The notes: a model not told the origin generated them from the sequence alone. Shown: positions 39,630 through 49,071, counted from the first letter of the stretch. The stretch: 64,000 nt of DNA from Streptomyces roseochromogenus subsp. oscitans DS 12.976 (GCF_000497445.1 NZ_CM002285.1:9170161-9234160); one strand, 5' to 3'. A program made the numbers and translations.

Positions 39630-41975
39630 TCACCGGCCGGGACGGCACTGGTAGAGAATCGGCTCGGTGGCCTTGGCGTCGCTACGGCCGCCGGTGGGGC
39701 GGGCGGTGGAACTGTAGGCGGCGTTCGGGATGCGACGGCAGGACGACTCGACCCATGCGGTGATCCGCGCGCTGACCGTGGTCCCGCTGCTCTCGCCGAA
39801 CATGCCGTCCCCACCGCGCCCCGTGCCGCCCAGCACCACGTACTTCAGCTCGCCGGAGTCGATCAGCTGCCGGAACTGCGCCGTGCTCGGGAACGGCACC
39901 CTGCCGCTGAAGCCGCCGAGCGGTAGCACATGGGCCCCGGTGGCGAGGATGTACGGAGCCGCGCCGCTCCAACTCGTGGTGGCGAAGACGTAGCTCGCCG
40001 ATCCGCGGTGCGCGGAGGTGTAGGCGAGCAACTTGCGCTGATCTGCGGTGAGTTGGCCGCCCGCGCTGGAACCGCCGAAGCCGCCGAAGCCGCCGGGACC
40101 GCCGATGCCACCGGCACCGGCGAAGTCGCCGAGGTCGCCGACGACGTGCGTCCCGTCGGCTTCTGCCGCCCGGCCGCGCTGTGTTCCGCCCGCCCACGAC
40201 ACCTGCCCGGTACGACGACCCGCCGACGTCACAGAACCGTGGCCGCGGGTCATGCCGGACGGGCCCACCGCGCCCATCCCGGAGTCCCGGTACGAAGGAC
40301 TGAGCACCTGCGCCGCCCATGAACTCGGCGCGATGAGCATCGCCGCGAGGGACACGACCAGCCCGACCAGGGCGAGCCTGCCGCCGGACGCGGTACGAAC
40401 GGTCCTGGCCAGCACCAGCAGGACGACGGCGGCGAGACCGAGCAGGCCCACCACGGGCGCCAGCCACGGCAGGAACGACGGGAACCGGCCGGCGAGGTAC
40501 GCGCTCCACGCCGCCGTCGCCGCCACCGCACCGGGCAGTGCCCACGCACGGGGGCCGCCCGCCCGGTAGGCACGCCACATCAGAACGACGCCGCCGCCGG
40601 TGAGCGCGGCGAGGGGGACCGCGATCACACCCATGTAGTACGTGTGGCCGCCGACACTGCCCGCGCTGAAGACGAGGAAGTATGTGGCCAGCCACGTGCC
40701 CCACAGCACGAACCCGGCACGCAGGCGGTCGGTGCGCGGCTTGCCGCGGCGCCAGAGGAGACCACAGACTCCGGCGAGGGCACCCATCGGATACAGCCAG
40801 CCGGTCTGCGAGGCCAGCGAGGCGCCGAACATCTTCGACCAGCCGTTCTGGTCACCGCCCGACCCGCCACCGGCGCGGAACCTGCCCCCGGCGCCGGGCC
40901 CGAATCCTGCTGCCGGCCCCAGTGCCTGGCTCCCGGCGTTCTGCGCACCCTGGGCCCGGCTCGCCCCGGTAGGACGACGGTTGGCGGCCCCACGGCCTGC
41001 GGCACCGAGTGCACCATCGGCCCCGCTGGCCCCGCCGGCCCCGCCGGCCGAAGGCGACGCCTGGCCGTGCCGGCCGCCTCCGCCCTGCGTGGCGCTCACG
41101 CTGCCGGTGGAGGCCGCGCTGATACCGAGCGAGGAGAAGCGGTTCAGGAAGTTATAGCCGACCACCATGCTGAACGCGGAGTTGTTCGTGGTGCCATCCA
41201 CATAGGGCCGGTCCTTGGCCGGGACGAGCGTCACCGCGAGCATCCACGAAACCGACACGGCGGTCATCACCGCGGCGGACAGCGCGAGGTGCGTCAGCCG
41301 CTTCCGCAGGGCGATCGGCGCCGAAACGAGGTGGACGAGGGCGAGCGCCGGCAGCACCGCCCACGCTTCCAGCATCTTGGCCTGGAAGCCGACGCCGACC
41401 CACACACCCGCGATCACCAGAGGGCGCAGTCGGCCGTTCACGGCGGCGCGCTGGGTGGCCTCGGCTGCCAGCAGCACGCAGAGTGTGAAGGCTGGGTCCT
41501 CGACGGCGGTGCGGAAGAGCCCCACGGCCACCGGGGTCACCAGGAACGCAGCGTCGGCGATCAGCGCCGCGTGGGCGCCGGCCCACCGGCTCACCACGCG
41601 GTGCAGCACCAGCAGGCTGGCCACTCCCTCGAGGACCTGGGGCAGGACCAGCGCCCACGGATGAAATCCGAAGATACGGGCAGAAATGGCTTGGGGCCAC
41701 AGGAATCCCGGCAACTTGTCCAGAGTGATGGAGTTTCCCGGGTCGAAAGAGCCGTATAGGAAAGCCTTCCAGCTCTCCGCCATGCTGCGTGCGGCGGTCG
41801 CATAAAACGTGTGGTATTGGCTGTGCTCGATACCCCACGTGTACAGCACGGCCGCAAGCATGGTGATGACCAGCAGTGTCGGACGCACATATCCGGGCTG
41901 GCCCGCCGGCGACCGCCACGGAGCGCGACGAACGGTGCGCAGGGAGTCGGCCGGCCTGAGAACTGTCGTAACCAT
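39630..41975 (-). CDS. GT39/ArnT-like membrane glycosyltransferase
   Basis: A 781-residue integral membrane mannosyl- or glycosyltransferase of the dolichyl/polyprenyl-phosphate-sugar-dependent type. The first extracytoplasmic loop holds EHSQYHTFYATAARSM, SWKAFLYGSFDPGNSITLDK and PGFLWPQA, the region of the catalytic acidic residue in GT39/PMT_2 enzymes. About a dozen hydrophobic helices follow. Unusually, residues about 300-370 and 560-640 are Gly/Ala/Ser-rich low-complexity insertions, and the C-terminal domain (LTADQRKLLAYTSAHRG, then LPLGGFSGRVPFPS) is the typical soluble domain of the YfhO-type actinobacterial relatives. I favour ATG 41975 with a weak GAAGAA upstream; GTG 41993 is possible. 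Confidence 0.8.
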   Translation of the reverse strand: MVTTVLRPADSLRTVRRAPWRSPAGQPGYVRPTLLVITMLAAVLYTWGIEHSQYHTFYATAARSMAESWKAFLYGSFDPGNSITLDKLPGFLWPQAISARIFGFHPWALVLPQVLEGVASLLVLHRVVSRWAGAHAALIADAAFLVTPVAVGLFRTAVEDPAFTLCVLLAAEATQRAAVNGRLRPLVIAGVWVGVGFQAKMLEAWAVLPALALVHLVSAPIALRKRLTHLALSAAVMTAVSVSWMLAVTLVPAKDRPYVDGTTNNSAFSMVVGYNFLNRFSSLGISAASTGSVSATQGGGGRHGQASPSAGGAGGASGADGALGAAGRGAANRRPTGASRAQGAQNAGSQALGPAAGFGPGAGGRFRAGGGSGGDQNGWSKMFGASLASQTGWLYPMGALAGVCGLLWRRGKPRTDRLRAGFVLWGTWLATYFLVFSAGSVGGHTYYMGVIAVPLAALTGGGVVLMWRAYRAGGPRAWALPGAVAATAAWSAYLAGRFPSFLPWLAPVVGLLGLAAVVLLVLARTVRTASGGRLALVGLVVSLAAMLIAPSSWAAQVLSPSYRDSGMGAVGPSGMTRGHGSVTSAGRRTGQVSWAGGTQRGRAAEADGTHVVGDLGDFAGAGGIGGPGGFGGFGGSSAGGQLTADQRKLLAYTSAHRGSASYVFATTSWSGAAPYILATGAHVLPLGGFSGRVPFPSTAQFRQLIDSGELKYVVLGGTGRGGDGMFGESSGTTVSARITAWVESSCRRIPNAAYSSTARPTGGRSDAKATEPILYQCRPGR

Positions 41976-41993
41976 GCCCGCATTCTTCGGCAC

Positions 41994-42360
41994 TGTCCGA
42001 GCCCGTCATCGAGAACCAGCGACTTTCAAGGAGATTCTTGTGAGATCGAGGGAAAATCTTTACGGGCCTTGCCCGGCCTTAAATCTGGGAAGTGCTTTGC
42101 ATTGCCTCCCGCACAATTAACCCGTACACAGGAATTCAACAGGTGGCACACAGCTGCCGGAAAAGGCGCCCGGCGGGTCGGTGCTCCCTCCGCAAGTGCA
42201 CCTACGGCGCTCTGGTCCACGGCCGCCGCACGGGTCACGGGCGGCGGCCGCGTGCCTTGATGGTGGCCGGGCAACCGCTTGCAGCGGCTCCGTCGAGCCC
42301 TCAGCATGGCCCTTCCCACCGGTTGTTTGGTGTCCCGTGTCCTTTCGGAAGGGGCTGGAC
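41994..42360. other. Divergent promoter region, GT39 / YbdK-like
   Basis: About 370 bases. The part 42030-42130 is distinctly AT-rich for this genome (TTAATT at 42115-42120) and should hold the promoters. No ORF or RNA gene is supported. A palindrome CAGCTG with flanking GGCA/TGCC occurs around 42143-42160 (GGCACACAGCTGCC). Confidence 0.45.
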
Positions 42361-43530
42361 GTGCCAGAGCCGTTCGATGCCATGACTCCTGCCGTCGCCG
42401 GCGGACCCGGGTTCCCGCCGGAGGCGCCCGCACCGCCGACGCTCGGGGTGGAGGAGGAGTTCGTCCTGGCCGACCGGAACAGCCGGTCGGCTGTCCACAG
42501 ATCCCTGTCCGTCGTGGCTGCCGCGCGCGCTCACCTCGGCGGGCCGCACGCCACTCCCGAGCTGTCGTTGTCGCAGGTGGAGACCGTCAGCGCGGTGTGT
42601 CGTACCGCCGTGGAACTGGAGGCGGAAATCGTGCGATTACGTACCGGCGCGGCCGTCGCCGCGGCCGAGTACGACTGCCTGCTGGTGCCCAGCGGCATGG
42701 CGGTCCTCGGCCGTCCCGGGCCGCCGCCCGTCCTCGACCAGGCACGTTACCGCGCCCTCGCCCGCCGCTTCGGGCCCGTCGTCCATGGGCAGGGGGTGAA
42801 CGCCTGCCACGTGCACGTCGGCGTGGCCGACCGGGAGGAAGCCGTACAGGCGGTCAACCACCTGCGCGGCTGGATGCCCCTGCTGCTGGCCCTCACCGCC
42901 AACTCCCCGTACAGCGACGGGGCGGACACCGGCTATGCGAGCTGGCGCTCGATGGTCTGGAGCCGCTGGCCCTCGGCGGGACCTCCGCCCTACCTGCGCG
43001 GTGTGGCCCACTACGCATGGGTCGTCGACCAACTCGTGGCCAGCGGAGCGGCGATGGATCCGGCCATGCTCTACTGGCACGTGCGGCCCTCGGCGCACCT
43101 CCCCACCATCGAGGTGCGCGTCGCGGACGTGATGCCCGACGCCGGGACCACCACCGCGTACGCGCTGCTCGTCCGCGCCCTCGTCGCGCACGCCGTCGAG
43201 ACAGTACGCGCCGGCGAACGCGCGCCCGAGGTCCCCGACCTGCTGTTGCGGGCGGCGTGCTGGCAGGCGGCCCGGCAGGGGCCGATCGGTGCGCTGCCCG
43301 GCACCCACACTCGCGACTGCACCGCCCTGGCCGTCGGCCGGCTGATCGAGGAGCTGTGGAAACGGGTCGAGCCACACCTCAGCCGGCACGGCGACGACCA
43401 GCGCGTCGGCGACTGGCTGAGCGATGTCCAGTGCAAAGGGCCCGGCTCCGCGCGACAGAGGCGTGTGGCGCAACAGCACGAGGACGGCCTACGGGCCGTG
43501 GTGGACGACCTCGCCGTAGCGCTTCCGTGA
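42361..43530 (+). CDS. Glutamate-cysteine ligase-like carboxylate-amine ligase (YbdK type)
   Basis: A 389-residue member of the GCS2/YbdK family that couples ATP hydrolysis to amide-bond formation between a carboxylate and an amine. The N terminus shows LGVEEEFVLAD, the metal/ATP-binding glutamates. Other marks are GQGVNACHVHVGVADREEAVQ, the NSPYSDGADTGYASWRSMVW helix and HLPTIEVRVADVMPD. Start: GTG at 42361 with GGAAGGGG 6-8 bases upstream. Members make gamma-glutamylcysteine or other amides; in mycothiol-producing actinobacteria the native substrate is often unknown. Alone on its strand. Confidence 0.85.
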   Translation: MPEPFDAMTPAVAGGPGFPPEAPAPPTLGVEEEFVLADRNSRSAVHRSLSVVAAARAHLGGPHATPELSLSQVETVSAVCRTAVELEAEIVRLRTGAAVAAAEYDCLLVPSGMAVLGRPGPPPVLDQARYRALARRFGPVVHGQGVNACHVHVGVADREEAVQAVNHLRGWMPLLLALTANSPYSDGADTGYASWRSMVWSRWPSAGPPPYLRGVAHYAWVVDQLVASGAAMDPAMLYWHVRPSAHLPTIEVRVADVMPDAGTTTAYALLVRALVAHAVETVRAGERAPEVPDLLLRAACWQAARQGPIGALPGTHTRDCTALAVGRLIEELWKRVEPHLSRHGDDQRVGDWLSDVQCKGPGSARQRRVAQQHEDGLRAVVDDLAVALP

Positions 43531-43581
43531 ATCCGTCAGTTCCGCTCGGCGGAGATCGGACCGGCGGACATCAGAGCCGCA

Positions 43582-44424
43582 TCAGCCGATGACATCCGTG
43601 AAACCGTGTCCGGTGACGTCCGCTCCCGCGAGAGTGCCGGTCACGTGACATACGCCGGTGTAGGCGCCAGGGACGTCGGAGAGCGTGTGACGGGAGACTT
43701 CGAGGGAGGCGTCGAGGGCGGGAATGGTGAGAACCCAGTCGCCGTTGTGGTCTGTTCGCTGAGCGTGGGTGATCAGGTGTGAGCCGTCGGCCGTGAGCTG
43801 GGTGAGCCAGGACGTGCCGTCTCCCGTGGCGTCCCAGACGCTCAGATACCGGCCCGCGCCGAGGTCGAGCCCGAGCCAGGTGAAGCGCGGCGGCTGGGTG
43901 ATGCCGGCGACCCACTGGCGGTCGAACCAGGTGCGTCCGTCGACCTGATGCGTCACGCCTTGGATGGTGACGGTTCCTGACGTGATCAGGCCGGGCAGCG
44001 CGTACTGTCCGGTGGTCCCGCCGAAGAAGGGGAAGACTCCACCGCCGCCGTTGTAGAGGACGGGGTCCTCGCGTCGCAGGGTGAGCCGGATCGACGCGGT
44101 GTCTGTCGTACCCGAGATGTCGAGTTGGTCCAGGTCTCCGCTCACCGCGAGTACCGAAGTCTGCACATTGAGGGAATCCGCGGACACCTTCACATCGTCT
44201 ACGGCTTCGCCGGCGTACTTGCCGTCGGCGTGGCTGTCGCCTTCCTCGAGCAGGGCGACCGTGCTGTGACAGACGCCTTGCATCGTCATCGTGTGGATCT
44301 TCGCCCAAAAGACGTTCTCGGCGTTGTGCAGCTTGGCGCAGAACCACCAGGAGTCCGTGTTGTCGGGGGAGGTCGGGGCGAGGCCGTTGACGGCGTCGAT
44401 CAATGTGGGGCGAGTTGTGGTCAT
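43582..44424 (-). CDS. AttH-like lipocalin-fold protein
   Basis: A 280-residue protein with two lipocalin-like beta barrels of the AttH/CrtC type: DSWWFCAKLHNAENVFWAKI at the start of the first, RTWFDRQWVAGITQPPRF and TWLGLDLGAGRYLSVWD in the second. The DRQW motif is typical of the family, whose members include carotenoid hydratase CrtC and hydroxynitrile-type proteins. No signal peptide is seen. RBS AAGGAG lies 6 bases before the ATG. It diverges from the aminopeptidase gene. It probably binds or hydrates a hydrophobic small molecule; which one is unknown. Confidence 0.7.
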   Translation of the reverse strand: MTTTRPTLIDAVNGLAPTSPDNTDSWWFCAKLHNAENVFWAKIHTMTMQGVCHSTVALLEEGDSHADGKYAGEAVDDVKVSADSLNVQTSVLAVSGDLDQLDISGTTDTASIRLTLRREDPVLYNGGGGVFPFFGGTTGQYALPGLITSGTVTIQGVTHQVDGRTWFDRQWVAGITQPPRFTWLGLDLGAGRYLSVWDATGDGTSWLTQLTADGSHLITHAQRTDHNGDWVLTIPALDASLEVSRHTLSDVPGAYTGVCHVTGTLAGADVTGHGFTDVIG

Positions 44425-44573
44425 CGAAACTCCTTTTACCGGGCGGCAGTTGCCGCTTGATCCCATTGAACCAACGGCTCACCCTCGGTACTCCGTTGAC
44501 TCCGGCCGAACGGCCGTGCGACGGTGAGGACGCGCTCTTCTCGAGAATCACCGGGAACGGAAGGCTGGATGCT

Positions 44574-45935
44574 GTGACCTTCGGAAACGACGACTCCCGT
44601 CAGGCCATGGATCGCAGTCTGACACCAGATCAGCTCGAGGTCTTCGAGAAGGAGTTCGCCGCCCGGCCGGTGAACCGGCTGATGCAGAACGCCGTCACCC
44701 AGACACCCGTGGACGATGTGGCCCTGGACCGCCGGATCCTCACCGGTATCGACCACTCCGTCTCCCACCACCTGGACGACTGGAAAGCCACCAACCAGAG
44801 GCAGAGCGGCCGCTGTTGGATGTTCGCCGGGCTCAACCTGCTCCGGGTCGGCGCCGCCCGGAAGCTGGGCGTGAAGGACTTCGAGTTCTCCCAGAACTAC
44901 CTGCTCTGGTGGGACAAGTTCGAGCGGGCCAACCATGTCCTCGAGGCGATCATCGAGACCTCGGACCGGGACGTGGACGACCGTACGGTCGCGCACCTGC
45001 TGGCGGACCCGATCGGTGACGGCGGGCAGTGGAACATGTTCGTGGCACTGGTCGCCAAGCACGGCCTGGTGCCCAAATCAGCCATGCCGGAGACCGACAG
45101 CTCCTCCGCGACCCGTGCGATGAACCGGGCCCTGAAGACCCTCCTCCGCCAGGGCGCCCACGATCTGCGCGGGCGGGCCGCCGAGGGAGTCGAAGCGCAG
45201 CGGGAGCACAAGAGGGAGGTGCTGGCCGCAGTCCACCGGGTGCTCAGCATTCACCTCGGCACGCCTCCGCAGCGGTTCCTGTGGCAGTGGGAGGACAAGG
45301 ACAAGGACTTCCACCGCGACGGCTGGCTCACCCCGGCGGAGTTCGCCGCCTCGTACGTCCAGCTCCCGCTGGACGAGTATGTCTGCCTGGTGCACGACCC
45401 GCGGGAGTCGAGCCCGGTCGGCCGTACCTTCACCGTCGAGTACCTCGGCAACATCGTGGACGCCCCGCCGGTCGTCTATCTCAACGCGGAGATGGAGCTG
45501 CTGAAGCGGCTGGCGATGGACACGATCGTCGGCGGTGAGCCGGTGTGGTTCGGCTGTGACGTGACCAAGATGATGCGCTCGGACGCCGGCGTCTGGGACG
45601 CCGGGCTCTTCGACTACGCGGCCGTCTACGACACCCCCTTCACCATGGACAAGGCCACCCGGCTGCTGTACCACGACACGCAGATGACCCACGCGATGCT
45701 GTTCACCGGCGTCGACGTGGTCGACGGGAGCCCGCGCCGCTGGCGGGTGGAGAACAGCTGGGGCGAGGAGAAGGCGGACAACGGCTTCTGGACCATGAAT
45801 GACTCCTGGTTCGGCGAGCATGTCTTCGAGATCGCGGTGCGGCGATCCGCGCTGCCGCCGGAGCTGGCCGCCGCCCTCGACCAGCCGCCGATCGTCCTCC
45901 CGGCCTGGGACCCGATGGGCGCCCTGGCGGACTGA
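44574..45935 (+). CDS. pepC: Aminopeptidase C / bleomycin hydrolase (C1 cysteine peptidase)
   Basis: A 453-residue cytosolic cysteine peptidase. The active-site Cys lies in NQRQSGRCWMFAGLN (about residue 81), the His in MTHAMLFTGVDV and the Asn in VENSWGEEKADNGFW. The length is that of the bleomycin hydrolase family, which forms hexameric cages and releases N-terminal residues or inactivates bleomycin. The start is taken as the GTG at 44574, with GGAAGG 9 bases upstream; ATG 44607 is the alternative. Its range of substrates includes the amide of bleomycin-type drugs, but general peptide breakdown is more likely. Confidence 0.88.
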   Translation: MTFGNDDSRQAMDRSLTPDQLEVFEKEFAARPVNRLMQNAVTQTPVDDVALDRRILTGIDHSVSHHLDDWKATNQRQSGRCWMFAGLNLLRVGAARKLGVKDFEFSQNYLLWWDKFERANHVLEAIIETSDRDVDDRTVAHLLADPIGDGGQWNMFVALVAKHGLVPKSAMPETDSSSATRAMNRALKTLLRQGAHDLRGRAAEGVEAQREHKREVLAAVHRVLSIHLGTPPQRFLWQWEDKDKDFHRDGWLTPAEFAASYVQLPLDEYVCLVHDPRESSPVGRTFTVEYLGNIVDAPPVVYLNAEMELLKRLAMDTIVGGEPVWFGCDVTKMMRSDAGVWDAGLFDYAAVYDTPFTMDKATRLLYHDTQMTHAMLFTGVDVVDGSPRRWRVENSWGEEKADNGFWTMNDSWFGEHVFEIAVRRSALPPELAAALDQPPIVLPAWDPMGALAD

Positions 45936-45968
45936 GGAGATCGATGTGGCGTGCGCCGCAGCCGCGGC

Positions 45969-46010
45969 CTGAGCCGCATGGCGCAGGCTTCGATCAAGCC
46001 GCTGGCTCAG
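45969..46010. terminator. Bidirectional terminator between pepC and WYL gene
   Basis: CTGAGCC (45969-45975) pairs with GGCTCAG (46004-46010), enclosing an inner GGCTT/AAGCC stem (45986-46000). It lies between convergent genes and covers the WYL stop codon. Confidence 0.5.
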
Positions 46011-46905
46011 CTGCCTACGGCGTGCAAGTCGCGGTGCGCGGCGGCACGGCGGTGGGTGAGGACATCCGGGTCGGCGTCGAGGGTGTAGTCCATGTCGAGG
46101 CCGGCGAGGGTCTGGACGATGCGCGGCAGACAGTCGTCGCAGGCGTCGACGCGGCAGGTGCGCTCGTCGATGGGCTGCAGGCGGGTGCCCAGCCCGCGGC
46201 TGCGGGCGCGGACCCGGTCCGCGGAGGCGTGGACGGTGGCGACGGCGCGGTAGCGGGTGGGGGCGGCGGAGAGGCGGGTGGCGACGAAGGCGGCAGGGTC
46301 GTCGCCGGGCACGGGACGGGGCGCGACGCGGCGGCCGGTGGGCGTGACGCCGGCGATGCGGTCGAGACGGAAGAGACGCCAGGCCTCCTTGCCGGTTGCG
46401 CGCGCCAGGAGGTACCACAGCCCACCGGAATCGACCAGGTGGCAGGGCTCGGCCCGGCGTGAGCCGGTGGTGCCGTCGCGGGTGGTGTAGTCGAAGGTGA
46501 CGATCTCGTGGTCGCGGCAGGCGACGGCGAGCCCGGCCAGGACCGCAGGGTCGACGCGCGGTCCCCGCTCCTCCCAGGTGATGCCGGCGAGGGACGTCCG
46601 GAGGGCGGTGACCTGCCCGTGCAGCCGCCGTGGGGGCACCTGTTCGAGCGCGGCCAGGGCCCGCAGGGCGCTCTCCTCGATCCTGGCCAGGCCACCGGCC
46701 GTGGTGCGCAGGGCGACGGCGATCGCGACGGCCTCTTCGTCGTCGAGGAGGAGTGGGGGCAGATCGCTGCCTGAGGTGAGGCGGTAGCCACCGGCGTGCC
46801 CGCGGGCGCCGGCCACGGGGAAGCCCGGTTCGCGCAGCGGGCCGATGTCGCGGCGGACGGTCCGGACGGTCACGTCGAGGCGTTCGGCGAGATCGGCACC
46901 GGCGC
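46007..46905 (-). pseudogene. WYL-domain transcriptional regulator lacking its N terminus
   Basis: Reading from about 46905 the protein starts inside the helix-turn-helix at DLAERLDVTVRTVRRDIGPL and continues intact through GGYRLTSGSDLPPLLLDDEE, the WYL domain (EIVTFDYTTRDG, GLWYLLARATGKEAWRLFRL) and the C-terminal extension to 46007. The usual first 20-25 residues, including the start codon and first helix, are missing. The open frame continues upstream but there encodes the antisense of another gene fragment. It could still be made from a GTG or ATG in that foreign part, but as a DNA-binding protein it is probably dead. Confidence 0.65.
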
Positions 46906-46911
46906 GAGGAC

Positions 46912-47305
46912 CTCCGCCCAGTTTCGCTGGGCTCCCGCCAACCCCCTGCCGTGTATCCCCGAGGCGGAGGCGAAGAGCACGCTCGCTTGGTGCTACATCG
47001 CCGCGTTCGGCCCGGTGACGGCCGACGACCTGAAGTGGTGGACCGGGCGGACTGTCACCGACACCCGCAAGGCCCTCTTCGACCGCAACGGCGATATCGG
47101 CCCCACGATCTGGTGGAACGGCCGCGTCATCGGCACCTGGGCCCAGCACGCGGACGGGCACATCAACCACCACCTGCTGACCGACCCCGGCAGCCGAGCC
47201 CGTGCCGCCGTCGAAACCGAGATCGAACGCACCCTCGCGTTCCTCGACGGCACCGGAGTCACCCCCTGCTACCGAACCCCTCTCGAACGCCGCCTCGCCA
47301 CATGA
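46912..47305 (+). pseudogene. Winged-helix DNA-binding protein (AlkZ-like) C-terminal fragment
   Basis: The frame reads RWAPANPLPCIPEAEAKSTL, AWCYIAAFGPVTADDLKWWT and RTLAFLDGTG to the stop at 47305. FGPVTADDLKWWTG is characteristic of the HTH_42/AlkZ-type DNA glycosylase-like proteins common in Streptomyces. At least the N-terminal half is missing. It joins the truncated WYL gene head to head at about 46905-46912. Confidence 0.6.
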
Positions 47306-47359
47306 CATGCCGTGCACGGGAGGACCGCCTCGGTCTCCGCGTCGTTCACGGCTCCGGGA

Positions 47360-47803
47360 TCAGCCGATGAGCGAGCGGAACTGCTCGATCGTACGGCGCC
47401 GCATGGTGAGGAAGGCGAGCCAGGAGCCGTCCGAGTAGTGCAGCCGGAAGCGGGCCATCAGCTGTGTCCGGGGCCGGCGTTCGACCCGGATCACCCAGGC
47501 ACGCGGCACCTCCCACACCGGGGTGCCGTCCAGGGGCCGGACCAGTCCGACCCGTTGGTCGGTCACGCGCAGCAGCAGCGCGCCGGAGGTACGTGGCATC
47601 CCCGCCGCGATGCTGCCGACCTGGCCGGACTGTGCCGCGACGTTGTTGACCAGCTGGTTCGCGATGGCCGCGCCGATGCCGACGCCTTTGGCGCTGTTGG
47701 CGGGAACGACGGAGCCGTACCCCAAGAGCTGTTCACCTGGGGCCAGTTGACTGTGTGCGGAACGCTCACGGAGGGCGGACATGCTCATGATCATAGTGAC
47801 CAT
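47360..47803 (-). CDS. PH-like-domain small protein
   Basis: About 147 residues. The central part AAIANQLVNNVAAQSGQVGS is glycine/alanine-rich and possibly membrane-associating; the C-terminal part (LLLRVTDQRVGLVRPLDG, WEVPRAWVIRVERR, RFRLHYSDGSWLAFLTM) has the strand pattern of bacterial PH-like domains. The start is uncertain among ATGs at 47803, 47794, 47788 and 47782, none with a good Shine-Dalgarno. A Nudix fragment lies directly upstream in the same frame. I do not know its function. Confidence 0.6.
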   Translation of the reverse strand: MVTMIMSMSALRERSAHSQLAPGEQLLGYGSVVPANSAKGVGIGAAIANQLVNNVAAQSGQVGSIAAGMPRTSGALLLRVTDQRVGLVRPLDGTPVWEVPRAWVIRVERRPRTQLMARFRLHYSDGSWLAFLTMRRRTIEQFRSLIG

Positions 47804-47950
47804 GGCGTCCAGGATCCAGGCCAGCTGCGGGGCGCCGGCCACGTCCGTGAGGTCCAGGCCCAGCTCCTCGTCCAGCTCGCGTGCCAGGGCCTGAAGGACG
47901 GGTTCGCCGGGCTCGACGTTGCCGCCTGGCAGGGTGTACGGGTGGCGCGC
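47804..47950 (-). pseudogene. Nudix hydrolase fragment fused in frame upstream
   Basis: Upstream of the PH-like protein the frame reads RHPYTLPGGNVEPGEPVLQALARELDEELGLDL when translated; the segment GGNVEPGEP with REL-DEELGL is a complete Nudix box (GX5EX7REUXEEXGU). Both the N-terminal strands and everything after about 25 further residues are missing. It is an orphaned Nudix motif whose frame continues into the next gene, giving an accidental fusion if translated. Confidence 0.6.
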
Positions 47951-48027
47951 GCAGATGCGTGCGCAGGCGCTGTACGTTGGGGGCGCCCGGCGGGTCTCCG
48001 CTCGGTGGAATCGGTGTGAGGGGGCGG

Positions 48028-49008
48028 GTGTTGAGCGTCGTACTGCTGGCACTTGGGGGAACGATATCGGTGCGGGGCGCCGCGCGGGGAGCGCGGCTCA
48101 GTGGTGCCGAGATCACTTCGGCCGTACCGGGCCTGGCGGAGCTGGGGGTCCCTCTGGACGTACGGGACATGCACGCCGTGCCCAGCGGGAGTCTCACCTT
48201 CGCGCAGGTCCTCGATGTCATCGCCGTCGCCGCGCGGGCCGTGGCCGAGGGCGCGGACGGGGTCGTCGTCACGCAGGGCACGGACACCCTGGAGGAGACG
48301 GCCTTCCTGGCCGACCTGGTGTGGCCGCACGATGCGCCGTTCGTGCTGACCGGCGCGATGCGGCAGCCGGCCATGGCGGGGGCGGACGGACCGGCCAACG
48401 TACTCGCCGCTGTGCGCGTCGCCATGGCGCGGGAGGCGCGCGACGCGGGTGCGCTGGTCGTCCTCAACGACGAGGTGCACGCGGCGCGATGGGTGCGCAA
48501 GACACACAGCACGAGCACCGCGACCTTCGCCTCGCCGAGCACCGGTCCGCTCGGGCATGTCGTCGAGGACCGGGTACGGATGCTCCTCGCCCCGCCCCGG
48601 TACGAGCCGCTGTCGGCCGGGTTCGACCGGGAGCGGCTCGAGGCCGCGCGCGTCGCCCTGCACGTGGTCACCCTGGACGACGACGGCACACAGCTCCAGG
48701 GGCTCGAGACCACGCACAGGGGCCTGGTCGTCGCCGGCTTCGGCGTCGGGCACGTACCCGGTGTGCTCGCGCCCAGGCTCGGCGCGCTGGCCGAGCACAT
48801 ACCGGTCGTGCTGACCTCGCGCACCGGGACCGGCTCGGTCCTGCGGCACACCTACAGCGCACCCGGCTCGGAACAGGACCTGCGGCAGCGCGGGCTGATC
48901 GACGGCGGATTCCTCGACCCGTACAAGGCCCGGGTGCTGCTCCGGCTGCTGCTGGCGGCCGGCGCCGGGCACGGCGACATCGCGGAGGCGTTCGCCCTCC
49001 GGGGCTGA
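48028..49008 (+). CDS. ansA: L-asparaginase
   Basis: A 326-residue asparaginase/glutaminase of the type with Thr nucleophile in LALGGTIS near residue 12, the second motif VVTQGTDTLEETAF with the Thr-Asp pair, and Lys in VRKTHSTSTA. No signal peptide is evident, so it should be cytosolic. Starts GTG 48028, TTG 48031 and GTG 48016 are all in frame after GAGGGGG; I use 48028. It diverges from the Nudix remnant and is convergent with the DUF2993 gene. It supplies aspartate and ammonia from asparagine. Confidence 0.87.
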   Translation: MLSVVLLALGGTISVRGAARGARLSGAEITSAVPGLAELGVPLDVRDMHAVPSGSLTFAQVLDVIAVAARAVAEGADGVVVTQGTDTLEETAFLADLVWPHDAPFVLTGAMRQPAMAGADGPANVLAAVRVAMAREARDAGALVVLNDEVHAARWVRKTHSTSTATFASPSTGPLGHVVEDRVRMLLAPPRYEPLSAGFDRERLEAARVALHVVTLDDDGTQLQGLETTHRGLVVAGFGVGHVPGVLAPRLGALAEHIPVVLTSRTGTGSVLRHTYSAPGSEQDLRQRGLIDGGFLDPYKARVLLRLLLAAGAGHGDIAEAFALRG

Positions 49009-49071
49009 GACCACGGCGGAACGGGATGCCGTCGGGCGCAGATGAGGTGCCCGCTCGTACGAGCCGTGACT

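Noticed and set aside
49053..49064. Palindrome GCTCGTACGAGC between asparaginase and DUF2993 genes
   Set aside because: Twelve bases between convergent genes; too short and too likely by chance to call an operator or terminator.
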